Assembly (NCBI GenBank): GCA_012719745.1
Contig: JAAXZS010000033.1
Coordinates: forward strand, 1 to 38,052
From: Clostridiales bacterium
GTDB lineage: Bacteria > Bacillota > Clostridia > Oscillospirales > Oscillospiraceae
Length of the DNA stretch: 38,052 nucleotides
Reading direction: 5' to 3'
In this document: piece after piece, positions 14,830 through 24,213 of the stretch
How the letters are laid out: each line of letters begins with the position of its first letter
Position numbering within the stretch: the stretch's first letter is position 1
The notes under the pieces: model-generated
Database searches by the model: none
What the model saw: the letters and a program-made list of their open reading frames with translations, nothing else
Told to the model about the DNA's origin: nothing
Position numbers and translations under genes: made by a program

Positions 14830-17800
14830 TTACTTGATTTTCAGTTCTCTGGCCATATCGTTTAAGTTGATGGTCAGGATTTTGGACACACCCCGCTCCT
14901 GCATAGTCACGCCGTACAGGACGTCCGCCTCTTCCATGGTGCCCCGGCGGTGGGTAATGACAATAAATTGGGTCTTTCCTGCGATTCGGCGCATGTATTT
15001 GGCGTACCGGGTCACATTGGCCTCGTCCAGCGCCGCCTCGATCTCGTCCATGACGCAAAACGGGGTGGGATGTACTTTCAAAATGGCAAAATAAAGGGCA
15101 ATGGCCACAAAGGCCTTCTCCCCGCCGGAGAGCAGCGTGATGGTTTTGAGCTGCTTGCCCGGCGGCTGTACCTTGATTTCAATGCCACAGTTAAGAATGT
15201 CGTTTTCGTCCTCCAGTTCCAGATGGGCCCGGCCGCCGCCAAACAGCTCCAGAAAGGTCTCCTGAAAGCTCTCGTTGAGAATTTTAAACTGCTCGCCAAA
15301 AATCTCCGTCATCTGGCGGGTAATCTGGTCGATGACGCCCTCCAATTCCTCCCGGGCCTTTTCCACATCGGTGCGCTGCTCGGAGAGGTACGTATAGCGG
15401 GTATTCACCCGGTCGAACTCCTCGATGGCGCCGATGTTGGGGTTGCCCAGGCTCTTGATCTCCCGGTTCAGTTCTCCGATGCGTCGGGTGGCCTTGGGAA
15501 CGCTCTCCAGCTCCACCCGCTGCTCCATCGCGTCGGCGTGGCTGAGTTCATAATGCTCCCACAGCCGGTCAAGGATCTGCTTTTCCTCCATGGCGGCGGA
15601 ATTGATCTTCTGTTCCAGCTGGGAAACGCTGCGCTCCGTGTTCAGGAGACTGTCGTTGCACTCCCGGCTTTCCTTATCCTTGGCGCCCCGGCGGGCTTCC
15701 AATTGCAGCTTTTCCTCCGCCAGGCGGGTAAGCTGGCTTCTACATTGCTCCGCCTGCATACGCAGCGTTCCGATTTTCTTTTCGTGTTCCTCGATTTCCA
15801 TTGCCGCCTTTTCATTGGCCGCTCGGAATTCGTCGGAGAGCTTACGCCGGCTCTCCTCATCCAGCAGCATATCCTGCCGCAGCTGCCGCAAGTCGTCCAT
15901 ATTGCGCTGAGTGGACTCCCTCTCCGCTGCAAGAGCCGCCAGCGCGGCCTTCTTTTCGGAGATAGCGTCAGACAAATGGCTGGATTTTTCCAGCAGGCCG
16001 GACTGACCCGTCAGTCTCTCCTCCGCCTGAGCACGGAAGTCCCCCGCCTCTTTTTCCAGCGTTTCCAGCGTCTTTTGCAGGGATTCCCGGCGGGTCTTGT
16101 TTTCCTCCCGGCGGCCGCTGATGGTGGACAATTCCTGCTTTAATGTGTCGCAGTTGGTCTTAAGGGCGGTGAGCAGGATGTCATAGTGGCTCTGCTGCCC
16201 CTCCAGCTTCAAAACGGCATCCTCCGCCTGACGCTGCTGGCTCTGGGCCGTTTCCAGTTCATACTGGGCACGGGTCAGCTCCCGATGGGCCTCCTCCTGC
16301 TCTTTGACGGCCTGAGCCAGCTTCTGCTCCATGGCGGAGAGCTTTTTTTGCAGGCCCTCCAGCTCGTTGGCTCGGGACAACACGCCCGATTTCTGGTTCA
16401 CACTGCCGCCGGTCATGGAGCCGCCCCGGTTGATGACCTGACCGTCCAGTGTCACGATGCGGAAACGATTCCCGAATTTACGGGCCATGGCGATGCCGCA
16501 GTCCATGTCCTCCACGATTACTGTACGACCCAGCAGGTTTTTAAAAATATTGGCATATTGGGGATCAAAGGTCACCAAGTCCGAGGCAATACCCACGAAA
16601 CCGTATTCATCGGCCAGGCGCGGTTCCCGCAGCTCCTCCCCTCGGATGGCGGAGAGGGGCAGGAAGGTGGCACGGCCGCCGTCCCGCTGCTTCAGATATC
16701 CGATAGCAGCCTTGGCGTCCTCCTCCCGGTCTACCACGATGTTCTGCAAACCTGCGCCCAGCGCGATCTCCAACGCCACCGTGTAGCGGGCGTCGGTGGT
16801 CATGAGACTTGCCACCGGGCCGTGGATACCCCGCAGGGTGTTCTTTTCCGCCGAGAGCATCACCAGGCGCACCGCTTTGGAAAAGCCCTCGTACTCCTTT
16901 TCCATGTCAGACAAAAGGCGGATGCGGGACTGCATGGCGTTTACGTCCATTGTTAGCTGCAGCTTGGCGGCGGCAGCGGCCTCGTCCCGTTTCTGGCGAC
17001 TCGCCATTTTCAGGCTGTGGCCACCGATGATGTTGCCGATGGCCTCTGCCTCTTCCTTGGCGTCCGTCAGGGCGCGGCGGTTAGCCTTGGCTTCCTGTTC
17101 CGTTTCGGACTGCTTCTGCCCGGTGGTGGAAAGCTCGCTTTGCGCCGCGGTGCGGCGCTCTTCCATCTGCGCTTCACCGGCGGCCAGGGCGGACAGTTCC
17201 GCCTTTGTATCCGCCGCCGCGGACACCTTTAATGCCTCTTTGGCACGGAGCGCCTCCACCTCGGCCGCGGCGCCGCCAGCGCTTTTGGCTGTCTCCTCGG
17301 CCGATTGCAGCAGCTCCGCCAGATCGTCGTTCAACGTTTCGCAAGACGCTTCGATCTCCGCTAAACGGGCGTTGAGGGCATCCACCTGATTTTGCAGGTT
17401 GCCGGAACGGGTTTGCACATCGGTCAGCTCCTGACCGATGCGATTCATATTTTCTTCGTTGTGGGTGACGCCGGTGCGCAGCACCGCCACAGCGGATTCC
17501 TCTTCTCCGATGACGGTATCCAGTCCGGCCATCTGCGAGCGCACTGCCTCGGCGTCCATGTCGTTTTGGTGCATGGCGTCACCAGCCTGCTCCGCCTCGG
17601 CATACACGGCGTCCAGCGCCGCCTGCGCTCGCTGCTGCTCCGCCTGAGCCGCCTCGAAATCGGATTGCAGCTTGAAGGAGTTTGTCTTGATGGCCTGCAA
17701 ATTTTCCAGCCACACAGAGATCTCCAGCACCCGCAGCTCATCACGGAGCACCAGATATTTTTTCGCCGTCTCCGCCTGTTCCCGCAGCGGCTCCACCTGA

Positions 17801-18399
17801 AGCTCCAGCTCGCTGATCTTGTCGTTGATGCGTACCAGATTCTCCTGGGTGCGCGACAGCTTTCGTTCGGATTCCTCCTTGCGGTGGCGGAATTTGGAAA
17901 TGCCTGCCGCCTCCTCAAAGATTTCCCGGCGATCCTCACTTTTGACAGACAGAATCTCATCGATCTTGCCCTGCCCGATGATGGAATAGCCCTCCCGGCC
18001 CATGCCGGTGTCCATGAACAGCTCACTCACGTCCTTAAGACGGACAGACTGCTTGTTGATATAGTATTCCGATTCTCCGCTGCGGTAATACCGGCGGGTG
18101 ACGGCCACCTCAATTTCATCCATGGGGAAAATGTGTTCTGTATTGTCGATCACCAGCGTGACCTGTTCAAAACCCATCTGATTGCGCTTTTCCGTGCCGC
18201 CAAAGATCACATCCTCCATCTTGGCACCCCGGAGCTGGCGGCTGTTCTGCTCGCCCATGACCCACAAAATGGCATCCGAGATGTTGGACTTTCCGCTGCC
18301 GTTGGGACCCACGATGGCCGTGATGTCGGCGCCGAAGTTCAGCACGGTTTTATCCGGAAACGATTTGAATCCCTGTATTTCCAGCGCTTTTAAGTACAC
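14830..18399 (-). CDS. smc: Chromosome partition protein SMC
   Basis: This is the condensin ATPase that loops and segregates the chromosome with ScpA/ScpB. The protein has 1189 residues. Walker A GPNGSGKS is at about 31-38, followed by a long coiled coil, the hinge at roughly 515-650 (region beginning GIHGPVASLMTTDARY and including TGGSVNQKSG), and the return coiled coil. The C-terminal head carries signature LSGGEK (about 1090) and Walker B FCVMDEIEAALD (about 1114-1125). The GTG at 18399 is preferred over the GTG at 18408: it gives the family N-terminus MYLKALEIQGFKSF and sits 5 nt after a GAGGTGA ribosome binding site. It is the first gene of the seven-gene operon that ends at rsfS. scpA and scpB are not in the window. 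Confidence 0.97.
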   Translation of the reverse strand: MYLKALEIQGFKSFPDKTVLNFGADITAIVGPNGSGKSNISDAILWVMGEQNSRQLRGAKMEDVIFGGTEKRNQMGFEQVTLVIDNTEHIFPMDEIEVAVTRRYYRSGESEYYINKQSVRLKDVSELFMDTGMGREGYSIIGQGKIDEILSVKSEDRREIFEEAAGISKFRHRKEESERKLSRTQENLVRINDKISELELQVEPLREQAETAKKYLVLRDELRVLEISVWLENLQAIKTNSFKLQSDFEAAQAEQQRAQAALDAVYAEAEQAGDAMHQNDMDAEAVRSQMAGLDTVIGEEESAVAVLRTGVTHNEENMNRIGQELTDVQTRSGNLQNQVDALNARLAEIEASCETLNDDLAELLQSAEETAKSAGGAAAEVEALRAKEALKVSAAADTKAELSALAAGEAQMEERRTAAQSELSTTGQKQSETEQEAKANRRALTDAKEEAEAIGNIIGGHSLKMASRQKRDEAAAAAKLQLTMDVNAMQSRIRLLSDMEKEYEGFSKAVRLVMLSAEKNTLRGIHGPVASLMTTDARYTVALEIALGAGLQNIVVDREEDAKAAIGYLKQRDGGRATFLPLSAIRGEELREPRLADEYGFVGIASDLVTFDPQYANIFKNLLGRTVIVEDMDCGIAMARKFGNRFRIVTLDGQVINRGGSMTGGSVNQKSGVLSRANELEGLQKKLSAMEQKLAQAVKEQEEAHRELTRAQYELETAQSQQRQAEDAVLKLEGQQSHYDILLTALKTNCDTLKQELSTISGRREENKTRRESLQKTLETLEKEAGDFRAQAEERLTGQSGLLEKSSHLSDAISEKKAALAALAAERESTQRNMDDLRQLRQDMLLDEESRRKLSDEFRAANEKAAMEIEEHEKKIGTLRMQAEQCRSQLTRLAEEKLQLEARRGAKDKESRECNDSLLNTERSVSQLEQKINSAAMEEKQILDRLWEHYELSHADAMEQRVELESVPKATRRIGELNREIKSLGNPNIGAIEEFDRVNTRYTYLSEQRTDVEKAREELEGVIDQITRQMTEIFGEQFKILNESFQETFLELFGGGRAHLELEDENDILNCGIEIKVQPPGKQLKTITLLSGGEKAFVAIALYFAILKVHPTPFCVMDEIEAALDEANVTRYAKYMRRIAGKTQFIVITHRRGTMEEADVLYGVTMQERGVSKILTINLNDMARELKIK

Positions 18400-18439
18400 G
18401 CATTTCACCTCGTTCAGTATTGCATAGGATAACTAATTT

Positions 18440-18468
18440 AGTATAGCAAGAAAGCGCACTCTTTTCAA
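18440..18468 (-). promoter_or_regulatory. Promoter of the smc-ftsY-rph-rdgB-yhbY-nadD/yqeK-rsfS operon
   Basis: TTGAAA (18463-18468), a 17-bp spacer ending in TGC (extended -10), and TATACT (18440-18445) lie about 40 bp upstream of the smc start codon. The tepA terminator lies directly upstream. Confidence 0.8.
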
Positions 18469-18479
18469 GGGAAAACAAA

Positions 18480-18517
18480 AAAAAGCGGCCATTCTCTTTA
18501 CAAAACGGCCGCTTTTT
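18480..18517 (-). terminator. Terminator of tepA
   Basis: An 11-bp stem, AAAAAGCGGCC (18480-18490) with GGCCGCTTTTT (18507-18517), has A/T runs on both sides. It begins 4 nt after the tepA stop and separates tepA from the smc promoter. Confidence 0.85.
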
Positions 18518-18521
18518 ATTC

Positions 18522-19274
18522 CTATTGCATCTTCTTGTCCTGTTGTTCCTTTTGCTCCTTCTTCTGCCGCTCCATCATGTCATACAGGCTTTGCAGGGCG
18601 TCGGAAAGAGTACCGATGCGATCCATCAGGCCCAGAGCCACCGCCTCCTCACCGTAGATCACGCTGCCCACATCCGACGCCATCTCGCCGGTATTGAGCA
18701 TCAGCTCCAGGAATTTCTTTTCGCTGATATGGGAGTTTTTTGCCACAAATTTGACAATACGCTCCTGAATTCGGTCAAAATAGTTGTAAGTCTGAGGCGC
18801 GGCGATCATGGTACCATTCATCCGTACCGGGTGGATGGTCATGGAGGCCGACGGCACAATAAGATTGACCTTGGCCGACACGGCCAGCGGCACGCCGATG
18901 GAGTGGCCGCCCCCCAGCACCAGCGTGACGGTGGGCTTGGTCATCCCCGCGATCAGCTCCGCGATGCCGAGGCCCGCCTCGATGTCGCCGCCCACCGTGT
19001 TCAGCAGGAAAAGAATGCCGTCCACATCGTCGGATTCCTCAAGGGACGCCAGCAGTGGCATCACATGCTCGTATTTGGTGGTTTTGGTATTATTGGAAAG
19101 AACCATATGGCCCTCAATCTGGCCTACGATGGTCATGCAGTAAATGGTGCCGTGCTTATTCTTAACAACGGTGGAGCCCATGTCCACCACCTGCTGCTGC
19201 ACGGTCTGGTTCTGGGATTTATCCTCCTCGCCGCAGTCGTCGGTGGAAGCGGTCGGTTTTGTTTCCTCTTGCAT
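18522..19274 (-). CDS. tepA: ClpP-like serine protease, TepA family
   Basis: This is a 250-residue ClpP/crotonase-fold protease related to Bacillus TepA (YmfB), reported as a translocation-enhancing protease at the membrane. The nucleophile is Ser125 in GGGHSIGVPLAVS and His148 lies in SMTIHPVRM; an acidic residue in the LGLMDRIG region or just before it would complete the triad. The N-terminus is acidic and polar with no clear signal peptide, and the C-terminus is a Lys/Glu/Gln-rich tail. The ATG at 19274, 6 nt after AAAGGAGG, is chosen over the GTG at 19280. It is transcribed alone or by read-through from the M18 operon, whose terminator lies 54 nt upstream. Confidence 0.85.
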   Translation of the reverse strand: MQEETKPTASTDDCGEEDKSQNQTVQQQVVDMGSTVVKNKHGTIYCMTIVGQIEGHMVLSNNTKTTKYEHVMPLLASLEESDDVDGILFLLNTVGGDIEAGLGIAELIAGMTKPTVTLVLGGGHSIGVPLAVSAKVNLIVPSASMTIHPVRMNGTMIAAPQTYNYFDRIQERIVKFVAKNSHISEKKFLELMLNTGEMASDVGSVIYGEEAVALGLMDRIGTLSDALQSLYDMMERQKKEQKEQQDKKMQ

Positions 19275-19327
19275 ATGCACCCTCCTTTATTCCCCCTTAG
19301 GGTGTGCAGAATGCAGGAAATCATACC

Positions 19328-19366
19328 AAAAAACGTGCGGAAAGTCGCATTACTTCCCGCACGTTT
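19328..19366 (-). terminator. Terminator of the ddl-to-M18 operon
   Basis: A hairpin of about 15 bp (AAACGTGCGG arm near 19331-19340 pairing with CCGCACGTTT near 19356-19365, extended inward) is followed by a T-run on the minus strand. It begins 8 nt after the aminopeptidase stop. Confidence 0.85.
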
Positions 19367-19373
19367 CTCATTT

Positions 19374-20771
19374 TTATTCCGCCTCAAAAACAGCCTTGCA
19401 GCCCTTGTAGGTCATATAGCAGTCCAGCTTGGCTACCACCTCAAAGGGTGCGTGCATACTCAGCACCGGTACACCGGCATCCAGTGTCTCGATGTTCCGG
19501 TTGGCCATATACATGGCGACGGTGCCGCCGCCGCCGGCGTCCACCTTGCCCAGCTCCGCAATCTGCCAGATGACCCCCGCCTTGTCCAGCACCCGGCGGA
19601 TATAGGCAACCGTTTCGGCGCAGGCATCGGAGGCACCGCTCTTGCCCCGGGCGCCGGTATACTTGCAAAGACCCATGCCGTGGTTCACCCGGGCGGCATT
19701 CTTCTTTTCAAACACATCGGCAAAGTTGGGGTCAAAGGCCGCCGTCACATCGGCGGAAAGGCAGAAGGAATTTTCATAACACTCCCGCAGCAATACGCCC
19801 TGTCCCTCACACAGATCATGCATAAAGGTATCGAAGGCGGCGGACTGCATACCCGTCACGCCCATGGAACCGATCTCCTCTTTGTCCGCCAGCATACAAA
19901 CGGCAGTCTTAGTGGGATGAGCCAGTTCTAAAATGGCGTGGAGCGCGGCATAGCCGCAGACCCGGTCATCGTGGCCGTAGGAGCCGATAAGGCTCCGGTC
20001 AAGACCGATGTCCACTGCCTTACCGGCCGGTACAGCCTCCAGCTCGGCGGAGGTAAAATCGTCCTCGGTAATACCGTACTTTTCATTCAGAAGCTTCATG
20101 ATCTGCAGCCGTGTGCGATCGGTATCATCGCTCTCACCCATGGGCTGAGAGCCCAGCAGGATGTTCAGGCTCTCACCGGTAATGGCCTCATTGAGAGGCT
20201 TTTTCCCCTGCTCACCGCCCAGATGGGGCAGCAAATCGGTGATGACGAACTGGCTCTCCCCTTCTTTTGCGCCCAGGGAAACCCGCACCACCTCGCCGGA
20301 GCGCAGGGCCACCACGCCGTGCAGCTCCAGAGGAATGGTGACCCACTGGTATTTCCGCAGTCCGCCGTAGTAATGGGTCTTAAAATAGGCCAGCTCTCCC
20401 TCTTCGTAGAGGGGATTGGGCTTGAGATCCAGGCGGGGAGAGTCAATATGGGCGGCGGCAATCTGAGCGCCGCGAGCCAGGCTCTCCGTGCCGATAACCG
20501 CCAGCATCACGCCCTTGTCCCGGTTGCAGGAGTAGATCTTGTCGCCGGGCTTTACGTTCATGCCCCGGTGATAGGGTACAAAGCCGCTCAACTCCGCCAG
20601 ACGCATGGCCTCCCCGGCGCATTCCCGCTCCGTTTTGCCGTTGTTCAGAAAGGATTTATAGGATGCGCAGTAATCCTCCATGGCCGCCGTATCTGCTTCG
20701 GATATGGTGTCATACCCGTTTTTCTCCGTGGCCAGCAGTTTCTTTTTCAGTTCTTTCATTTCCTCAGACAT
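19374..20771 (-). CDS. M18-family aminopeptidase
   Basis: This is a cytosolic di-zinc aminopeptidase of 465 residues (aspartyl aminopeptidase family, as in ApeA and LAP4). Visible metal-site motifs are AAAHIDSPRLDLKPNP (about 105-120), GSYGHDDRVCGYAAL near the middle, LADKEEIGSMG carrying the catalytic and metal-binding Glu residues, and a C-terminal VLSMHAPFE with the last ligand His. The ATG at 20771 follows AAGGAGG with 9-nt spacing, and the coaE stop lies within its first codons (8-nt overlap). It is the last gene of the long ddl operon and is followed by a strong terminator. The substrate is unknown; acidic N-terminal residues are usual for the family. Confidence 0.92.
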   Translation of the reverse strand: MSEEMKELKKKLLATEKNGYDTISEADTAAMEDYCASYKSFLNNGKTERECAGEAMRLAELSGFVPYHRGMNVKPGDKIYSCNRDKGVMLAVIGTESLARGAQIAAAHIDSPRLDLKPNPLYEEGELAYFKTHYYGGLRKYQWVTIPLELHGVVALRSGEVVRVSLGAKEGESQFVITDLLPHLGGEQGKKPLNEAITGESLNILLGSQPMGESDDTDRTRLQIMKLLNEKYGITEDDFTSAELEAVPAGKAVDIGLDRSLIGSYGHDDRVCGYAALHAILELAHPTKTAVCMLADKEEIGSMGVTGMQSAAFDTFMHDLCEGQGVLLRECYENSFCLSADVTAAFDPNFADVFEKKNAARVNHGMGLCKYTGARGKSGASDACAETVAYIRRVLDKAGVIWQIAELGKVDAGGGGTVAMYMANRNIETLDAGVPVLSMHAPFEVVAKLDCYMTYKGCKAVFEAE

Positions 20772-21387
20772 GTTGTTTTTCCTCCTTGCAGATTTCAATC
20801 AGTTCCCGAAAATAGCCATAGGCTTTTTCCGCAAAAGCCTCCGGTGTGGACAGATCGTTTTCCAGAATATCGGTGCAGTTTTCCCGATAAAAATCATCCG
20901 GCTTCTGGGCATTTACCCGCAGCCGGGCATAGGACTCGGGGATGTTGTCCCGCTGCATAATGCGCCCCACCCGGGTCTCCGCCGGGGCGATGACACCCAC
21001 CGTCCGGTCACAGAGCTTCCCCAGACCGCTTTCAATCAGGTTGATGGCGTCCAGTCCTATCACCGGCTCGGTTCGTTTCTCCATCCGGCGTCCCAGCTCC
21101 CGGGGCAGGTGGGTATAAATGATGCCGTTGAGGGTATCAAGGGCATCCGGATCTTTAAAAACTATGTTTCCCAGCTTTTGCCGGTTCAATGCACCGTCTT
21201 TTTCAAATACATCGCCGAAAGTATTCCGGATGGCGCTGCGGAGCGCTTCGTCACTTTTCAGCATCTCGTGGTACACAGCGTCGCAGTCCAGTATGTACCC
21301 ATCCAGTCGCTGCAGTGCCTGCAGTGCGCTGGTTTTTCCCGCACCAGTGCCACCGGTGAGACCGATAATAATTTTACTCTTAATCAT
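20764..21387 (-). CDS. coaE: Dephospho-CoA kinase
   Basis: This enzyme phosphorylates dephospho-CoA on the ribose 3'-OH, the last step of coenzyme A synthesis. The protein has 207 residues. The P-loop GLTGGTGAGKTSAL is at about 8-21, LDCDAVYHEML (about 37-47) is the substrate region, and the lid follows with IMQRDNIPESYARLR. The ATG at 21387 overlaps the end of the upstream gene by 8 nt and is the start consistent with the family. An upstream in-frame TTG (21402) is less likely. Confidence 0.93.
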   Translation of the reverse strand: MIKSKIIIGLTGGTGAGKTSALQALQRLDGYILDCDAVYHEMLKSDEALRSAIRNTFGDVFEKDGALNRQKLGNIVFKDPDALDTLNGIIYTHLPRELGRRMEKRTEPVIGLDAINLIESGLGKLCDRTVGVIAPAETRVGRIMQRDNIPESYARLRVNAQKPDDFYRENCTDILENDLSTPEAFAEKAYGYFRELIEICKEEKQHV

Positions 21388-22420
21388 AGCCCACATCCAC
21401 AATATGGAAACCGGCCGCTTTTTTCAGCCGGTTCCCCACCGCCAGACCCAGACCCGTGTCGTCGGGACACTGGGCATAGATGGCAGGTACATCGGTATCG
21501 TCAAAGGTACGCAGAGCGTCGAACACATGCTGCGCCTGCGCCAGCTTGTCCGCCGCGCTGCCCAGTCGGTGTACTGTGTGGCCGGCAAAAAGGGGGGCAA
21601 ACTCGTCAAAGCAGATGACGCCGTCCGCCACCGCCAGATGAGCGGCGATATAGGCGGCGCTTTTCTCCGGCGCGCCGGTCACCACCGTTACCGGCGCCTT
21701 GGGAGCATAGTGACGGTATTTCATGCCGGGCGCTTTGGGCTTTTCCCCCTCCTTCAGTTTGGAGGTCACCGCCTTGTCCACGGTCACCTCCCCCAGCACC
21801 TCCCGCAGCGATTCCAGCGGCAACCCGCCGGGACGCAGCAGCCGGGGCGACTGTACCGTAAGGTCAATGATGGTGGATTCCACCCCCACCGCACAGTCGC
21901 CGCCGTCCAGAATGCCTTCAATCTTCCCGTCCATGTCCTGTAGCATATGGGAGGCTTTGGTGGGACTGGGACGGCCGGAGGTATTGCCCGAGGGCGCCGC
22001 GATGGGCACATCCGCCGCCGCGATGACGGCAAGGGTCAGGGGATGGTTGGGGCAGCGCACCCCCACCGTTTCCAGTCCCCCGGTGGTCTGCAGCGGCACG
22101 ATCTGCTTTCTGGGCAGGATCATGGTGAGAGGCCCCGGCCAGAATCGCTCCGCCAGACGGTAGGCGCTCTCCGGCACATCCTTGCAGTAGCGCACAAGCC
22201 AGGTGGCGTCCGGCACATGAATAATAAGGGGGTTGTCCTGAGGACGGCCCTTGGCCTCAAAGATGTGGCGCACGGCCGTTTCATTGAGGGCGTCGGCGCC
22301 CAAGCCGTACACCGTCTCCGTGGGGATGCCTAAAAGGCCGCCCTCCCGGATGATCTGGGCGCATGTTTCAATGACACTCCCCTGATTTTCTTTTGTGGGA
22401 TGAAATACAATGGTTTTCAA
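21380..22420 (-). CDS. ywlC: L-threonylcarbamoyladenylate synthase (Sua5 type)
   Basis: This enzyme makes threonylcarbamoyl-AMP from threonine, bicarbonate and ATP for the t6A37 modification of ANN-decoding tRNAs. The protein has 346 residues with two domains. The YrdC-like catalytic domain (about 10-200) has GIPTETVYGLGADA, KGRPQDNPLIIHV and SGNTSGRPSPT; the C-terminal Sua5 domain is about 230-340. The start is a TTG at 22420, 9 nt after AAGGA. It lies 23 nt after the LUD gene and overlaps coaE. Its length places it with Sua5 rather than short TsaC. Confidence 0.95.
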   Translation of the reverse strand: MKTIVFHPTKENQGSVIETCAQIIREGGLLGIPTETVYGLGADALNETAVRHIFEAKGRPQDNPLIIHVPDATWLVRYCKDVPESAYRLAERFWPGPLTMILPRKQIVPLQTTGGLETVGVRCPNHPLTLAVIAAADVPIAAPSGNTSGRPSPTKASHMLQDMDGKIEGILDGGDCAVGVESTIIDLTVQSPRLLRPGGLPLESLREVLGEVTVDKAVTSKLKEGEKPKAPGMKYRHYAPKAPVTVVTGAPEKSAAYIAAHLAVADGVICFDEFAPLFAGHTVHRLGSAADKLAQAQHVFDALRTFDDTDVPAIYAQCPDDTGLGLAVGNRLKKAAGFHIVDVGYD

Positions 22421-22443
22421 CGCAGTTCTTCCTTTGCTGTTTT

Positions 22444-23085
22444 TTACAGACCCAGATCCTCACCCACCAGAATGACCTTGATACGGCCCGGTGTGTGGCA
22501 GGTACGGGTGATTACCATGCTGGAGCAGATGCAGTCAGGACTGATACAGTCGCTGCAAAGGCCGGTGACGGCGCAGGGGGTCTTGATTCCGGCAAAGCGC
22601 TGGGCATTGGCAGGTGCTGCGGTGTTGCGGGCGCGGGAAATGGCGGATTCCAGATTGGGAGCCACCTTGTTCATCCCGGCCACTACGATGACACTGTCGG
22701 GGCCGAAGCACAAAGCCGCCACACGATTGCCGTTGCCGTCGATATTCACAAGCTGGCCGTCAGCGCTGACGGCGTTGCTGGACATCAAAAAAGTGCCGCA
22801 GGTCAGGGCCTTCTTCATCATAGCGTCTCGCTCCTCCGGAGTCTTGCCCGTATCCCGGTCGATGAGAGTATAGCCCGCCTCGGCCAGTTTTGCCTGCATC
22901 TTCACTTCCGCCATGGTCATGGTACCGCCCCAGGATACGGTGTGCTCTTTGGGAATCAGGGTCAGCACCTTCGCCACCGCCTCCTGTGCCGTGGACACAT
23001 AAAACGCCTCAAAGCTGCGCTTTTTCAGCGCCTCCACCACTTTGGGGCCTGCCTTGTCGTACATCTTTTTCGTCATTTCCAGCAT
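22444..23085 (-). CDS. LUD-domain protein (lactate utilisation LutC/YkgG-like)
   Basis: This 213-residue protein is of the LUD (DUF162) superfamily. The central SWGGTMTMAEV and the VVAGMNKVAPNLESAISRAR segment are typical of single-domain LUD proteins in Clostridia. Near the C-terminus is a tight cysteine cluster (CAVTGLCSDCISPDCICS, about 167-184), which suggests an iron-sulphur or other metal site. LutB and LutC homologues act in lactate oxidation, but no lutA or lutB lies nearby, so the role is open. It sits 15 nt after prfA and 23 nt before ywlC, in a translation and cell-wall operon. Start: ATG at 23085 after AAAGGAG. Confidence 0.85.
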   Translation of the reverse strand: MLEMTKKMYDKAGPKVVEALKKRSFEAFYVSTAQEAVAKVLTLIPKEHTVSWGGTMTMAEVKMQAKLAEAGYTLIDRDTGKTPEERDAMMKKALTCGTFLMSSNAVSADGQLVNIDGNGNRVAALCFGPDSVIVVAGMNKVAPNLESAISRARNTAAPANAQRFAGIKTPCAVTGLCSDCISPDCICSSMVITRTCHTPGRIKVILVGEDLGL

Positions 23086-23100
23086 AGTTCCGTTCTCCTT

Positions 23101-24174
23101 TCAATCATCCGTCTGACTTGTCTGCAGTTTCTCCGCCTGATCGGCGGTGATCAGCGCGTCGATCAGCGGGTCCAGATCACCGCTGAGGATGCCGTCAATT
23201 TTAAAATTCTTCCCATCTCCCGTAAGCCGATGATCGGTCACACGGCTTTGGGGAAAGTTATAGGTACGGATCTTGCCGCTGCGATCGCCGCTGCCCACCT
23301 GACTTTTTCGCTTGGCGGCCTGCGCGGCGTTCTGTTTTTCCTGCTCCGCCTCATAAAGGCGGGTACGCAGCACCTTCATGGCCTTGTCCTTGTTCTTATA
23401 CTGGCTGCGCTCATCCTGACACTCCACTACCGTGCCGGTGGGAAGATGGGTAATGCGAATAGCGGATTCCGTCTTATTGACATGCTGCCCCCCCGCCCCG
23501 CTGGAGCGGTAGGTGTCGATCTGCAAATCCTTGGGATCAATCGTAAAGTCCACCTCTTCCGCCTCCGGCATCACGGCCACCGTGGCGGCCGAGGTCTGGA
23601 TGCGGCCGCTGGATTCCGTCACCGGCACCCGCTGCACCCGGTGGGTGCCCGCCTCAAATTTAAGGCGGGAGTAGGCGCCTTCCCCCTCGATGAGCAGGCT
23701 GATCTCCTTCAGACCCCCCAGTTCCGTTTCATTGCCGTAAGCCACCTCCGCCGTCCAGCCCCGCTTTTCGGCGTACTGGCTGTACATTCGGTATAGGTCT
23801 GCGGCAAAGAGAGCGCCCTCTTCCCCGCCCACACCGGCGCGGATCTCCAGCATTACGTTTTTGCTGTCGTTGGGATCAACAGGCAAAAGCAAAATACGCA
23901 AATGCTCCCGCATCTGTTCCATCTGCGTCTTCGCCGTCTCCATCTCTTCCTGAGCAAGCGCCTTGTACTCCGGGTCCCGCAACAGCTCCTGTGCCGTCTT
24001 CAAATTCTCTTCTGCCCGGCAGTAATCGCGATAAACAGACACTACAGGCAGCAGTTCCTTTTGCTCCCGGCTGAGGTTTTTCAGCTTTTCGGGATCGTTA
24101 TAGACAGCGGGGTCTGTGAGCTGTCCTTCCACATCCTTGAAATGCAGTTCAATTTTTTTCAGTTTTTCCAGCAT
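23101..24174 (-). CDS. prfA: Peptide chain release factor 1
   Basis: RF1 reads UAA and UAG and triggers peptide release. The full-length protein has 357 residues. The stop-codon recognition motif PVT is at 184-186, where RF1 has P-x-T rather than the SPF of RF2. The peptidyl-transferase-centre GGQ is at 228-230 in SSGAGGQHVNKTESAIRIT. The N-terminal domain is largely coiled coil. It lies 39 nt after the flavodoxin gene. prmC, the GGQ methyltransferase gene often beside prfA, is not present in this window. Confidence 0.97.
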   Translation of the reverse strand: MLEKLKKIELHFKDVEGQLTDPAVYNDPEKLKNLSREQKELLPVVSVYRDYCRAEENLKTAQELLRDPEYKALAQEEMETAKTQMEQMREHLRILLLPVDPNDSKNVMLEIRAGVGGEEGALFAADLYRMYSQYAEKRGWTAEVAYGNETELGGLKEISLLIEGEGAYSRLKFEAGTHRVQRVPVTESSGRIQTSAATVAVMPEAEEVDFTIDPKDLQIDTYRSSGAGGQHVNKTESAIRITHLPTGTVVECQDERSQYKNKDKAMKVLRTRLYEAEQEKQNAAQAAKRKSQVGSGDRSGKIRTYNFPQSRVTDHRLTGDGKNFKIDGILSGDLDPLIDALITADQAEKLQTSQTDD

Positions 24175-24213
24175 ACAGCCGCTCCTTTTTGCAAAATTGG
24201 GAAAGGAGGCGGG

